Positions 28,020 through 42,500 of a DNA stretch of 64,000 nt are shown in pieces. This stretch comes from Chionis minor (Eukaryota > Chordata > Aves > Charadriiformes > Chionididae). A program made the position numbers and the translations under genes. The DNA is taken from contig VZSF01010146.1 in NCBI GenBank assembly GCA_013398295.1, positions 124,974 to 188,973 of the forward strand, read 5' to 3'. Numbering within the stretch: the stretch's first letter is position 1; every line of letters starts with the position of its first letter. The notes beneath the pieces are model-generated. The model was not told the DNA's origin and did not search any database. It was given only the letters and a program-made list of their open reading frames with translations.

Positions 28020-31000
28020 CCTTCTTCCTTCCTCCAGAAAGAAGCTGGAGAGCCTGGCTTACCACACAGACAGTTTCCCATTAAAATAATCAACAACAAT
28101 GTTGGAACTCTGTTCCTTGAAAGGAGGTTTGTCTCTGTGCCCAAGCGAGCCAACAGAGGGAAAAATCAGCTGCTACACATTAAGGAAAAAGTAACACATT
28201 TAAAACAAAAAACAAAATAAAACAAAAGGAAAGGAAAAAGACTTTTCATCCAGTCTTTAATTGCAAAAACATGGTGGGAGAGAAAGAGAACTCAAGAGAA
28301 ACTCCAGGACCTCTTGCATCTGAAGCACCCATTTTGCAATGTACGACAGAAATGCTTCAATTCCGGTTGGGGCAGAAAAGTGTCCTCAATCTTTTAAATT
28401 AATTTACCAACTCTGACGGTTCTTTTTCCACCACACAGCGTTACCCTAAGCCCCTCCTCCCATCTAGTTGAGCTCTAATACTGACCTAACATTAGCACTG
28501 ATGTTCACGGTTTTGAGACCCGTATTCTGTATCACTCCAAATGAAAAATTCAGATGAGAGAAAACAGCCAAACTAAGAGTGAGTATTGACTGTTGTTGAT
28601 GTGAAAAAGTCAGCACTTTCCAGACAACGCAGCCACCACGGAGTATCCAAGATGCAAAAGTGATTTCCTCTTTTAAGAAAGGGATCTCTCACAAGTCTTC
28701 ACTTTTGTCAAAGGCTGATTTGAACAGTAGCCACAGGAACATAATACGTATAAACAGGTCTTTCTTAGCATGTGACAAATAATTTGTAGAAAAGCGGGAC
28801 TGGATTATTTTTTAATTTTCTTCTAGTGCTAGTTATTAGCATGTCATATGCAAGTAGCATAATCATAGCACTTGTTTACTTTTAAAATGTGGGAAGACAT
28901 TGGAAAAGATTTTTTTCCCTTCCTTCCTCATTATTCCCCACATATTATTTAAATATTCCCCTGCAGTGGGGAATCGCACTACACGTACATGAAAACTGCA
29001 AAGTGAAACTGAATATAAACAGAAAGTGACTGATCTCATTTCACTGAGCAAGAGGGTTGAAGGCCAGAAAGGAAATAAATTGCTTTAGGGGTGGGATGTT
29101 AAGCAAATATTTACACAATTTTCCAGTTTTTATCAAACATAAAATATAATCTAATAATCATCTAAGGAATGTTTTGAGAACATTTTCCCTTAAGTATTAC
29201 TCAACATTTAGACATGGATGATCAAAAAGTAGAGACCCACTCCCACCAAGCATACAGCAGTATTTATCTCAAGCTCTCCCTAGTAGGAAAGATTACAAGG
29301 ATTAGGTTTCAAGCTTGTGCAATTGCCTTCAGACAAACACAACAATATGCAATAAACTAATATTCCCCAGATGACTTCAGAAAAAAACCCAAACACACTA
29401 ATGACAATTAAGACTGAAATAAAAGAGCCAAATAAGTAACAACTCTGGACAAAGAGGCCCCCTTGAAAGACGCATTAGCATGGAAGCCATCAAATCAGAG
29501 GGTGGTGGCTTTCCATGTGCAGAGGCATTCTCAGGGGCCACTTCTTGGCTTCCTCCTCACAAAGGAGTTCATTCCTTTAAATGACGATTACGTTTTCTCA
29601 GGGTTTGGATCAAAGAAAGCAGGGTACAGTGGGTTTCAAACTAAAGTCAGTCTCAGAACTCAACAGTTCAGAGAGGAGGGCCAGGTTTAATAGTCTCCCA
29701 ACCAATCTCTGTTATCCAGGTCAGTCACAACAATATTTTTCTATGAAACCTGTATTTAATTGGGTCAGTGAAGCAAGAGGACAAAACAGATACTCTTCTG
29801 TAACGCAGTCTCTACATTTACAAAACAGAGCTTTTCTCTGGTATCTTGTGCACCTGCTCCTCCTCTCAGATTCAGAGAACAAGCGTTTGGGCACAAGCTT
29901 TTCCATTGATTTCAATGAACAGAATTATAAGCATACAAAAATCACAGCATCTTTGCAGCACTTCCTTTTTTTTGGGTTCATTCAACATTCCCTACCCCAC
30001 TTACGTGTTGTCTGTTTACAAGGTGCATGTCTGAGAGGAGGTCTCTATTTCCTTAGTTGACTGCTAAGCATCTGGAACACTGCTAATATGGTTTATGTAG
30101 TTTATTATAAAACAATTCCATAATATGCTTAACCTCTTATATATGTATCATATAATTCCAAATAGCCCATCTTACTCCAAAAAGGACACTGGGAATTTAC
30201 TACGAAAAAACTACTTGTGAGCAATTCCTGTTTGAAGACAAAGAGGAATCATCTGAAGAAACTGGCATGTGGGAGCTTAATTCTCCCACTGCTTGCTGGT
30301 AGAGCTCTAATAAATCATCAATAATTCAAAGATGACCATTAAAATATGACCAATCAAGGTCACCATACAAGAGACATTCTATAAAGAATACTCTTCATGA
30401 AGAGGGTGCTCTACAGCATCATTACCAGCTATCACACTCAAACTTTCACCCCGGCTTTCAAGTATGCGTTGCTACACGAACTAATTCTAACTTTACAGCT
30501 AAGAGCTGCATCATCTCACTGGATGTTTCAACAAAAAGCAATTGAAATCCACATTTTCTCCTTAATTAGAAGTCAAACAGCAAAATATTGGAATTTCGAA
30601 GGCTCGCTAGTATGTTTTTGATCATCAAGTTACTACACATGAGATAGAATTTTTATACATTCCTAGATTATCTTCATGGCTTTACCCATACGCATTCTGT
30701 AACAAACAATGCTTCTTTTTATTTCCCAAGAGGCAAGACATCATGGTGCTAATGGTGCTAAAGGTAATTTTGGCCAGGGGAAGTAAGTGACTGTCTACGT
30801 TTATGCCTGAGTCTAAGCATCTCTTCTCCACACCTTCTTTGAACAAGGAAACAGCAGCACTGTGACAGTAAGTCACAAAACGCTACATTTGCAGGGACAT
30901 ATTTCTTCGATAAGAAGAAGCCCTAAAGTACTTAAATATTTGTAAGGTACTGATTGTTTGCAGGTTGACAGCACCCAGCAATAACACATCTCAGTCCACA

Positions 31001-31554
31001 GCATGCTGTAAGAACATCATTTTTGACAGAAGCAGTAAGGAGAGATTGATAAGGAAGAAGCAGTTGCCAGGGCTAGCCCATCAAGTTTAACATTACTGCT
31101 CTTCTATATATACATGTAATCATTATGTCTCCAGGGACGAATTAATTCTATTTGTCGAACCAACCCAAATACTCTTTTCCATCTACAACACACCAAAAAT
31201 GTCACACAAGGAAAGATGAGCCTGTCACCTGTAGCCCTCAAAGTTATATTATCTGAAGAAGACAACAAAGAGTGATACCTCCTCTTCCTCATATCTACAT
31301 TCAGTAGTTAAGGAGATCAGGTACGTACTTGGTAATGGACTGTTAAGGGAAATCAGATCCTCCACACCCCTCTAGTCTAAATTCTTCCCATGCTTCTCTA
31401 TCACCCCTTTTAAATCCATTTAAGCCATGAATCCAAATCAGGAGAGGCACTGCTACCAGTTAGTCCATCATTCACAAACTCTCATCAGGTTGTCATGTGA
31501 GGACCATGCACAGATTAATTAAGGGCATTTGCTCTTGGAACGCTTTGCCGAGAT

Positions 31555-31650
31555 ATGGAACATTATCCTCATTTTAGAGATGCACAGAAACAGATGTGTC
31601 CACAGTTACCCAAGAAATACCCAGGACAAAGCTAGGATTCAACATCAGTA
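31555..31650 (-). repeat. MIR-like ancient SINE remnant (minus)
   Basis: The plus strand reads ATTATCCTCATTTTAGAGATG, then CCACAGTTACCCAAGAAAT, then CAAAGCTAGGATTCAACATC. This follows the reversed MIR core (ttatccccattttacagatgaggaaac...cttgcccaaggtcac...gagctgggattcgaaccc). Confidence 0.6.
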
Positions 31651-34600
31651 GTCAAGTTTCTGATTGTTTTTCCTGGATCTCAACACCTTTCTAAGATTAG
31701 AAATAAGTTAGTTACACAATATCCCAAAATCAGAAGACAATACATCATGAAGCATATGGAAACATGCCAATGCTTAATATTCAACTTACATGAAATACAG
31801 CTATGAAAAGACTATAAAAGGGACAGTTATAGCTGAGTCTTACTTTGTTTTATTTTAAATATTTTCACCCTGAAAATATTGTATACTTTGAAAGCATATA
31901 TAATGGCTCGTGAAATGAGATGTTCTCTTCGCTCATACACTTGAAAAACACTTTATCTGTACAATTCGTGCCAGCATAAAAAAAATCCTGGTAAAAAAAA
32001 TCTTCTTTCCTTCTACCCCAAGATTGAAAAAAAAAAAGAATAATATAATTAGCTTGCCTTTGAAATTGATTTAAAGACTTAGAAAGCTATGTCCTTATGT
32101 TTATAACACTCTATGGAAAGTGAACACACTTCATTTTAGCACACAGACTTTGTTACTGAGGGTGTATTCAGTGCCTCAGAGTCCAGCTGCATTATGTGAG
32201 AACAGAAACCAAAACGAACATCTCGTATGTATTAATATTTTGCTGCTAGCTTTTTATACAAGTGCATACAGCAAGAAATGACTAAGATCTCATCCTGACA
32301 GACACTCTGCTGCTTTAAAAGACAGTCTCAAACTGAGCTAAAGATCTGGTGTTCACAGACCTCTGCCTTTATCAGTGCACTGCGGAGCAGCTGTGTGTCC
32401 TTACGCTCAAGACTACTCCTCCAGCCCTCCTGACCCGCAAACTCACTCTTGGCCATACCCCTTCCACAAGTCCTTTCCCTCTGCTGTCCCCTGGTAATAC
32501 CAGTCAGGCCTTCACCTGGTGATAAACCCAATTATACTTCCTCATAAAGCACAACGAGAAATGAGACCAAGTCCTCCAATAAATACCTTAAATTCTAGGC
32601 ATCTTAAGCACAAGCTGTGAAGCAAAACACTAAAATTAACATTACCATTTTAATATGGGATTGTAGGATCTTCCACTTCCTTAAAAACGCATGATTTTAC
32701 TTATCAATGAATTTTTAATGTATTGTGGTGGCTTTTTTTGGTGCTCACCACGGATACTTTGGGGAAATTGAAATACTGAGCAATTTCCTTTGTTCCTACC
32801 ACAAACACAGCCATTCAACTCTATCCCTTGAACAAGATTTAGTTTTGATGTTGCTGTTTGTTTTCTTCTGCCGAAGCATTGCTGAAAGTAAAAGAAAATT
32901 AAATCGACTGTGAGAGCAGGCAGCTTCTTGTCTCCAAAGTTTTGAAATCACAGCACTTTCTCATATTTAATAATTCAGACTCTCTCCTCTAAATTTTGTC
33001 CAGGAGAATAAGATGGGCTTTATATTCCAAAGATGTCTTCACAAAAGTCTGCAGTACTGGATTTTCTGATGCCGAGTTGATTATGAAACCCCCTTTTGTT
33101 CTCATAACTTCATGATGTATATCTATAACTCTTTCTTGTTTGCGGAGATAAGACCAGCCTTGTCTCTCTAAATGCTATTTCAAAGGAAGATTCACAGTTG
33201 TTTGACTTTTGATCTGTGTGGCAACTAGCTCGACCACCTGCGCTGGGTTCGAGCGGTTACTGAGCTTGCTTTGTACCATCTCATGAACACAGCAAGCCTT
33301 TTAAACCAGAACGAGCTGATGTGTGAATACGCCAATTTACAATGTAAATACAGGGTCCAACAATATGGGCATCTTTAATGACCAAATGTGTAAAGTGCAT
33401 ATATTGTTGACTGATTATATCATTAAATAAAACAGATGGCTCATATTCTCCATCCACCTACAGTGGATTAAAACACAATGGTGTAATAGTCTGGTAAACT
33501 AGTAATGTGAAACATTGCTTTGTACTGGTGTAGTAGTATAAATAGCTGTTCCCAAATGAGGTACAAAGCCCCACTGCCACTAAGAGTAATTAGCTTAAGG
33601 CTGTACTGAAAGAACGCTACCTTCACAATCAACACGTGTGTGCCATTCACACCGAAAACTCTGCTTGGAAAAATATAGCAGTGAGGGAAAGCAGCAAGGA
33701 AGTTTCTCAGCATGGATAAAGTAGACCATATGCTTCCCAACACCCAGGCAAGACTGGGCACACTTAGAACCACGTTTCTCAAACAATTCCCTACTTAAAT
33801 GCATTATTTACAGCCACGATAAGAAACGGATAGAAACATACAAATGCTTGTGCAAGCAAAAAAAAAAAAGCACTTGTATCAGGAGGAAGGCAGAGAGTTG
33901 ATGCAAAAATAATTTTAAGATGCAATTTTTATTCAAGAAGAAAAATTATCCGTTAGTGTTGCAATCTTAAACTATCAGCAGATCTGAATAAGACAAGATG
34001 AAGACTTTGCTCTAACTTGCAATGTTACAAAAACCTCCTGGGTTACAGCTTAGTTAATATAGCAAAGTCCAAACTAAACAAAAGCTCTTAGGTAATAAAT
34101 GCTACATAGTGAGATCCTGCAAGCTAAGCCATGTTAACACTCATGGAAAAACACTAGTATTTGCAGAAGGCATACAGGTCAGTGAAAAACTCTTCTGCTG
34201 TGTTTTTAAACTGGAGAGGACTAATACCACTTACAATTCTGACAAATTGCAGCTCCTGACTATTCAAATTCATTGACTAATTTTTCAAGTCTTCAAAAAA
34301 CCCCAATTAATAAACTGATTTTAAAATCTGAGTTATAATCCTACTTCTAAGACTGAAAATTTACCATTTTGTCTGAAACAAGCGGGTTACAAGAGTCTCT
34401 CCCTTGTTTTTATTAGTCTAGATATTTCTGAAACAATTTCAACTATTTTCAATGAATTACTAGAGCTACACAAATGTTGTAGAGAACACAAATTTCAGTG
34501 TTTATGGTAAAACTGTTTTTGTCTGCCTTCCCATTTTGCTCAGTTTCCACACTGACTTCTCTTTGCCTTCTTGATTAGGTTCAAATCTTCCATACTAGTT

Positions 34601-37600
34601 AAAGAGCCAGCCACAGTTAGCAAGTTTTCATCCTTCCTATCACCAAGTAGACTAAACAATCTCTCACTGTAAGACCGCACGTTCTCATTCATGACTTTGT
34701 TATTCTTCAGACAGATGCTCAGCAGGTTAGTGATGTGTGAACATTTCTTCTGCAGAGTTTTAAAGGTCCGATACAACATAATTACATGCTATGCAAGGAT
34801 ATAAATTCTCTTTTTTGGTCCTGGATTTTCCTTAGCTGTTGATTTCTCACCCTCATCATTTATGGCCTTCTTTTTAAAACTACAATAACAACAAACACCA
34901 CCTTTTCCCCTGCAAAAAACTTTGCTCGAGCCAGAAGACATCATCGTTCAGTATCAGGGCTACAGACAAGCAAAATACTCATGAGTATGACTTGCAAGTT
35001 CAGGTCCTGGATTTTGTGGTAGAACTTGAGTGCCTGACTCGGAAAAAAAAAAGCACTTAGCAAATCCCAAGTTTTCCTTTGTTACAGTTGTTGGTCACTT
35101 AATCTCTTATGTCTCTGAAACACAACCAAAACTCTGACCTGCTACTATAAGCTAGACTGACAACAATCTTATCTAAATGATTAGCTAATAAGGACAAGAC
35201 TCTGATACCACAGCAGTTTTAAATCAGGTTGATGACTTCATTGTTTTCTTAAGATAAATTCCTTGGTGTGTGATCAGGATCGTGCTGGAAAGCTGAATTA
35301 ATTTTGCTTTTATTAAAAACTAACAATTTCAATCAAAAGTGGCAAGAAAAGTACCAAGTGCTACTGGAAATCATACTCAGAATGCACAAAAGAGCTTCTT
35401 TACCTGATAAAGATTAATGAAGCTCCTGCAGAGACCCGACAGAAGACCAGGCAAAACAACTCCCATTTCCCCCATTTGTTTCCGAATACTAAATCTGTCC
35501 AAAATGCTGGTGTGTCTCTAGGCAAGGGTGGAAGAAATAATTTAAAAATTCTGATGTTTTTTTGTCAACATTATTGCCTTTTTCTTAAAACATTTAGAAG
35601 TGCCACGGAAAAAGTTAAATCTCTTTGTTTTGTTGATCTTTTTTAAGTTTCAAATGTTATCATTATTTATCTGAGTGTGCAGTCTAGTTTTAGTCCAGAT
35701 ATGCAACCTCGAGAAAATGATTTAATATTGGTGTCTCTATTTGCAAAGCTCAGTGATACCTGTGCACGAAGCTACTGTTTGGAAAGGCTGAGCTTCCAGG
35801 ATTTGCCTATTAGAACACTATCTAAATCTTCCCTTTTTACATTCCTGAGCCCCATCGAAAGGCTTGGCTTGATGAAAATTGGAAACTATAATTTAATTCT
35901 GTGCACTATTATTTATGTTCTCTGATTTTTGAATAGCTCAGCAGAAATTTCTTTCCACAGCAGAAGTCACGGGCCATGACAGAGCACAGAAATCTCCTCA
36001 AATGCACCAGCACATAAAAGATCTCTGTCTACTCAGGAAGAAAGATCTGGGCTAAACACTAGGGGAAACTTGGAATAGTCTGATTGAAGAGATGGGGAAT
36101 GTTCATCAGTGCAGAGCAGGCCAGACCAGTATCTGCCAGGACTGAAACAGGAACAGTCAATTCTGCCTTAACACAAAGGGACCAACTTCCCTGTGATCAC
36201 TTCCAAGATGGTTCTATTTGTCCTTTGGCAAATTTGTGGATTAAAATGAAATGACCCATGTAGCAAGATATCATGCAGATCTCTCATCAGACAACATTAC
36301 TTTTAGGAAATTATGGCTTAAACACTCCGTAGTAAATGGAACGTGTAAAATCTGGTACATATTGTTCTGTGACAGTTATACTGTGAGTGATGTCAAGAAT
36401 AACACAATCCTTAATTTACTACTGGCCTTACGGAGTTTGACTTCATTGATTTCTGAAGAATTGTCTCCAATTATTTCAGCAATTACCAATGTCAGCTTTT
36501 GCTAACAGGTTCCCTACATCACCCTTCTTCCCATAAACAATCTCACCACATTCAAAATATTTTCACTACCTTCACTATTCCTGACTATCATGTCAGAGAG
36601 AACTCATCCAACTGGAAACTACTTCTAACTTCTGCAAGAAAGCACTGCACTGATTATGCTGATATAAGACATGAAAGCATGTCATGGGACATCTATTGTG
36701 GTTCAGACATGACAACGCTGAGTATGAAACGCCTTTTGTTTCACTCATGACACTGTGAACTTTTATAGGCTCTAGCCGCTTAATAGTAGTCAACATATCT
36801 CAATAAAGAGAACAATCACAAAGGGTTACATGATATTTAACCTATTATGATGCTTTACATTCTTGGTATACACAGTCTACGACTAGCTTGGATAATTATC
36901 CACTGGGACCCTGCTTTCCTGCAGAAACACAACTGCGCTTTAGATAATGTTCTTTCCAGCTGTTCAGCTGGACACAAGTAGATGGAAGGGGGTCAAATGA
37001 GCTAGTAATTCCAGATGATAGAAAAGAGGGAATGGAGAGGACAGAACAAAGGCCATTGTACATTTAAAAAGGAATGAAAAAAGAGAATTAGAAATATTGT
37101 CTGAAGAATGCTGAGAGCCCTGCTCATAATGGACGTAGTGTAGGCAACTTGACACATGGATAAAGTTTTCCAACAATCTGAAAAATAAAACAATGCTACA
37201 ATATAAATGCTTCCATCTCAATGAATGAAGGACATATCCTTCTAAGACTTTGCCTAGGTGCAAGGAGGTTAGAACACCAACTTATTTTATCCTATGCACT
37301 TAAGCTATTAAAATGTAAAAATCAATCATGATGCTCCTTTTTTTTTTTTCCCCAGGTTTGAAGTAAACTTAACTCTGTATCACTTAGGCCCTTGGAGATG
37401 AAGGTTTGCAAAGGCTAAGGTGGCATTAAACTAATCACAGTGACATGCTTGCAACGCTGAAATCGGACCCATTCTGTGAGGCATTCAGTACCTTCAGTAT
37501 ACGTCTCGGAATTCTCCCTGTACGCCGCTTGCTGTAGCTACGATGGTTATACAGCAGCTCAAAAGACTTACGCACTTCCTCCAACGCATGAACTGAAAAG

Positions 37601-39281
37601 TACTTCTAACACCGAACGAAAGCAGAGTAAGATCTTTCAAAAGCACTTTGGAAACAACACGCAGAACACTGTCCAAGAAAGATGAGCAGGGCTTATAAAA
37701 CGGCTCTCAACTGATTATTAAAAATAAGAAATGCATCTTACATACATCAGAATACCTCATACCTAAATTGAGAACAGGGAACCCACAGTGTGCCATACTC
37801 TTTTAAAATTCTTGCTGTTCAGGCCTAGAGGTACGTTTCCTGTTTTTTGGTTGGACTCCTAATGATGAAGAATGCTTACCCTCGGGAATTTTGCTGACAC
37901 TACATTTATGTTTTCCACATGTTTTGCCCATCACTTCAACAAAGAAACAAGGTTTCTTTTTAAAGGCAAAGTGAGGTACAACCAAGTACTAATTAATGCC
38001 AAGGTTTAATCCAGAATAACAAGCCGTAAATTCCTTATCCAAAGGCTATTTTGGGATTAACAGCACCATGAAACTTATCGGTTTCCTTCTGAAAAGATTC
38101 AACACTTCAAAATTGATAAATATTAGCTGCATATTAAAACACAAATATGTACAATAATATAAGAATCAAGTAACTACATTAAATGCCTAAATGTCAGGAA
38201 ATGAAAAAAAAAATTCTTACACTGACAGTAACAAGCACTAAAACACCCTATGTGTATTTTATGGTTTCCATTTAACAACAGAAATATTAAGGACAGGGTT
38301 TGCTCTGTAATCGACCTTGAGCAAGGAGCACAATAAAAGCTATGTTGCCCCAAGAGATGACCCGGAATCATTCTGCCACTCGCTCCCCCCTTATTCAGTC
38401 TCCCTCAAGTTAAGCGAATTGCTTCTCTGGTTTAAGTTAACCATATGCTTAAAAACGTTCCTGAATCAAGGTCTAAATTACTGAAGGAAACAGCTGCAGC
38501 TGTAAATATTCAATATGGAGCAGACATGTTGCTAAAGGATTTGTCGACTCAATAATTTTTCAGTGTAGAAATACATCTCAAAGTAAAAATAGAAATATAT
38601 GTACCAAAAAGTTGTTGAAACAATTTCTTTTGGCTTGAGACCAAATATGCAAAGATCCTGCTGGAAAGAGGAATTCCTCTATTAGTATGAAAACAAGGCA
38701 AATCTAACTGTGTAACTTCACTAACTTCACTTAGTATCTGCAATACAAGTAAAGACCCTCCTTCAGAAAGCAGAGTCTCAACAGTCATGGCCTAGTATGA
38801 CTGACATGAGATAGGCTTTAGCTCAGAAGAAAATCATTTTTGTTATGGACTTTGGGGATGGAAACAGAGATTGGTAGGGAAACAGGGAAAAAAGGCAGTG
38901 ATAACACTCACTGTTTGCTGTGTTTGCCTCAACAGGGACATGACTGTCTCTGCTGCTATTCTTCTGCATATGGAAATGTGTGCTTCGTACTCAAGAGAGA
39001 AGGCAGAACAGACACAATTAACGTTTCACAGCTCTAGGAGTGTGAGAAAGCACATACAAAAAATTCGTGCGCGTCCACTGCTGAACAGCCACACAACCAG
39101 GTCAATGGGCGGAGGCAGAGCGCCCCACACCCCGTTTAAAGAACGGCCTTCCACTGAATGTCATCTCAGCCTAACAACCACAGAGATCTCTCCAGAACTG
39201 CTGGAGTTGTTTCAGAGCTGCCAGGAAGGACTGCAATCCAGGCCCAAACTCTGAAGGCCAATTCTAAATCACTTCTGCTTA
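31651..39281. other. Non-coding intronic DNA, no gene seen
   Basis: AT-rich intronic sequence without a recognised repeat. A CpG-richer patch lies at 37441-37630, and another, smaller one at 39060-39150 just before the CR1 copy. ORFs are short and unrecognised. Confidence 0.5.
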
Positions 39282-39516
39282 TGACAGAGGCAATGGACAC
39301 AAGTTGGATGCTGGGAAATTCCAAGTAGATTTCAAACAGCTACTGGAACAGATTGCTTAGAGAGGTGTTGGTATCCCCAACCTTGGATGGGTTGAAAACT
39401 TGACTGGAGAAGTCTCTCAGCAACCTGCTCTAACTAGACTTGATTTGAGCAGGAGATTGGACCAGATGACCTCTAAAGGTCCCTTCCAACCTAAATTTCC
39501 CTATGGTTCTATGATC
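39282..39516 (+). repeat. CR1 LINE 3' end fragment (old, internally deleted)
   Basis: Plus-strand CR1 tail. It carries the blocks AATGGACACAAGTTGG, CTACTGGAACAGATTGCTTA, GGAGATTGGACCAGATGACC, TCTAAAGGTCCCTTCCAACC and a degenerate terminal TTCTATGATCTG octamer. The part normally coding for the ORF2 C-terminus is shortened and disrupted. The 3' end is at the high-coordinate side. Confidence 0.85.
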
Positions 39517-42500
39517 TGTTGAAAAATAACTGTAAGGTCTGGACTATCCTGGAGTTCAAAAGTACAAGGAAGTTTGACTAGAAGTACTGCAGGAAGCGGG
39601 ACTACCAGATCTTTCCTGGAAAGAAGAGTGGAGAAGCTTGACTAGAGCTAGCACAGAGGAGGAGTCACTCCCTGTTTCTGATTGTACTCACGTTGATCAT
39701 GCAGCTGTTGGCAAGTCAAATAACTTAGCACCTGAGAGCTGAACACTTAACTGCTTCATTTCCACCAGCCAGAGCTAGTGTGTTTGTCCTATTGGAACAC
39801 AAAATTTAACAGTGTCTTTTATAAAGAGCACATGTGTTCACGAGCTTCTCAAAGCATCATTGATAACAACTCAGAAGACTGAAATCTGAAGATTAAAAGA
39901 GAATTTTTGGCATAAAAATTTCCTGGTGAACCAGACAGAATAAATGATTGTTTTGGAGGGTAGAGGCTATTTTTCTAAAATGTTTTTCTGCAATTTGGAG
40001 GGGGGTAGATAGAATTCATCTGCCAAATGCCTAAAGATTCAAATCTACTGAAATTTTTATCTAGTTACTTTTAGGTTTATTTGTTTCCCACTGGGACGTG
40101 TGGCTTGGAGACTGTCCAAATTCTTTTCTTAAAAGCTTTTCTAGGCTATTGGCTTAGGACATGGGGAAAAGACTGAAGATCTTTCAGAACATATTCTTTT
40201 CTGCTTCTAACAGACTGTCTGCTCCCCAATTCACATTGGGGTAGAGGCCAAGGGATAGATGTCTGAGATGACAATATTGCAAGTGACTGCAGAAGATGCT
40301 ATTCCCTTATGCTAAAACCTGTTATTTGAAAAATCTGTAACCGAAACAACACTGAGCTTCTGTTGTAATCTCAGTTTTAAACAGGAGTCATAAATTTTCA
40401 GGATGTCCAGAGCTATAGATACATGTAAAAGGAAATGATGAATGTTTTGACATTATCAACATGCTGCTGTTATCCTAGCAATGCAATGCCATTAAGTGAA
40501 ATATACTAGTTTAGTGGAATCTCAGTAGATTTACAGAAAAAAAAAGAGTATTATGAATGTATAAGTAATTTCAAAGCAAGAATACTTAAAAACATTGATT
40601 ACAAAAATTTCCTTACCCAAATATCCAAAATACTGGGAGATACCATATCCCAGTACATAAGGCTGGCTACTTTAAGTTGCTAGAGCTGCAAACTGGGATA
40701 CAAAGACCTGTCCCTATTCCGTCACTGATTTCCTTCGTTAGCTATGGCACCTACAAAACCTGTGTCTGCTTTTATTCCCCATCTCCAGAACATTTTATGC
40801 ACAAATACATGGCCAAGGAATTTAGGTCATACAAAGGGAGTAATTTAGCCCTCTAGCTATCTAAGTATCTAATCTCTTAATATATTTGGCCAGATTCAGA
40901 AGAGATGCTGCTGTACCTTTCCCAGATGGCAAAAATAGAAATAGTTAGGCACTAATTTGATGCACAGGGTGTTAGGCTGGCATATGACTTCAAGCATATC
41001 AGCAAATACGTATTGTGGGAGCAGCAATTCAGTTGAGCAATGTTCATTTTAACATTACCTTTTCCATGTAATAATGATGTGGAGAACAGTCCAGTGTTTC
41101 TCCTTATTGGTTCCAGCAATTAAGTGAAACGTTGTGTGGTATGTACTGAAGTATGCAGAAATTAGGACACAAATGCCAATCTGTGCTAATTATTTTTCTT
41201 ACAGTTGTATTAATCTAACTTGTGCTGATTTCTTGGGGTCTGTATTTTACGATTATTCTTGTGACTAAACAAGATTGGGATGTTGCTGAGGCTGGGATGA
41301 TGCTAGATCCTCCCACCCAAGAGTCATAAGTAAATTAAATTCACCACAGGTCTATCTATTACATGGTTTTAAATAACAGCCTGAGAATCTTCTACTGCAA
41401 GCTGAATCTGTGCTGAGGCACGTTTACCTGAACTGAGCTTAAATCTTAACCTGGCTTTCATCCGGATGGGTGACTCAGCTCTGCATTTTTGTTAAAGAAA
41501 AAGGAAATCTAGTGCCTTTCTGACACACAGAAACATGCCATCTTGGTGTTTGACTACATAATCCTTTTGTCTGAAAAGAAGAGCCCAAGTATATTTCAGA
41601 AAGATCAGATTTTTCATTTGGCTTATGGAACACTCATAAACTAGGACTCCTAACTGTGTTTCCCAAACACAAACCAAAGTCAAAGGTTACAGCATATGTT
41701 TTTGTTTCAGCTTCTCCAAATTACTTGCAAATGTATTCAAACACAATATGAGGAGATACTTTATTTTATTGAAAATAACAGACTACAGGGTGCTGCAAAA
41801 AAGGCTGAGGTACCTCAAGCATAAACATGGAAAGAATACATTGGTTTAGAAACCCATAAATCCTTATTTGAATCTGCCAACCTGAAAGCCAAGTAAAGCC
41901 CGAAAAAACTATTTTTCCTAAATGCTATGTCTGATTAAGCCATACTATTAAATGACAGCTGAACTTTAACATTAATATGATATTATTTAAATAACTGCAT
42001 GATTTTTTTTTACACTAAAATGATGAATGATTTTTGGACAGCTCAATTGACATAAAGCAAGAAACCCCTTTAATGAGATTTGACAAAATGGAGACATATG
42101 CAGAATATTCGTTACAGCTCATGTCGCAGAGCCCTTCCTGGGGAGACTTGGGTTTGGTTGTGTCTTTTCTCTTGTTCATTTTTTTTATAGTTTATTTTGA
42201 TTGTCTACAGGCACTGAACCATCCCTTTCAATTGCCACTTCCTTTCTCCATGGATTTTGAATTTAGCTTGTGCCATTTACATATTACTCTTAATCAGAGA
42301 ATTTTATATGTTACAGTTTGGAGTTGGAATTGTAAGAAATCCGTGGAATGAAGGCATGAGGTTCAGTCATTTTAACCTTTGTCAACTGGGTATACAAGGA
42401 ACTAACAAAGATATTTTTCTGAGGAGACTTATGAACAGATAAAGCTTGCACTACAAACCAACTTATTAAATTCTGGGTTTGATATTTTCCAAGCCAAGTG

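Larger units (their letters stand above)
20336..31554. other. Non-coding intronic DNA, no gene seen
   Basis: AT-rich intronic sequence. It holds a G12 run at 24829-24840, a T15 run at 28005-28019, a pyrimidine tract near 26687-26718 and a small CpG-richer patch at 26160-26375. ORFs up to 159 codons (29581-30060 plus) show no domain that I recognise. Confidence 0.5.

Noticed and set aside
28005..28060. Strong plus-strand 3' splice-site look-alike (T15, pyrimidines, CAG)
   Set aside because: Opposite strand to VTI1A, and the following sequence does not translate to anything recognised or end in an evident donor.
29581..30060. 159-codon plus frame
   Set aside because: No domain or homologue recognised, no Kozak or promoter context, and opposite frames of similar quality are present.
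41509..41541. Minus-strand end M-A-C-F-C-V-S-E-R-H-stop, resembling the expected VTI1A C-terminus (MAITFSVRRH)
   Set aside because: Only the M-A start and R-H end agree. The upstream frame hits a stop after four codons and has no hydrophobic membrane segment or acceptor, so the likeness is chance.
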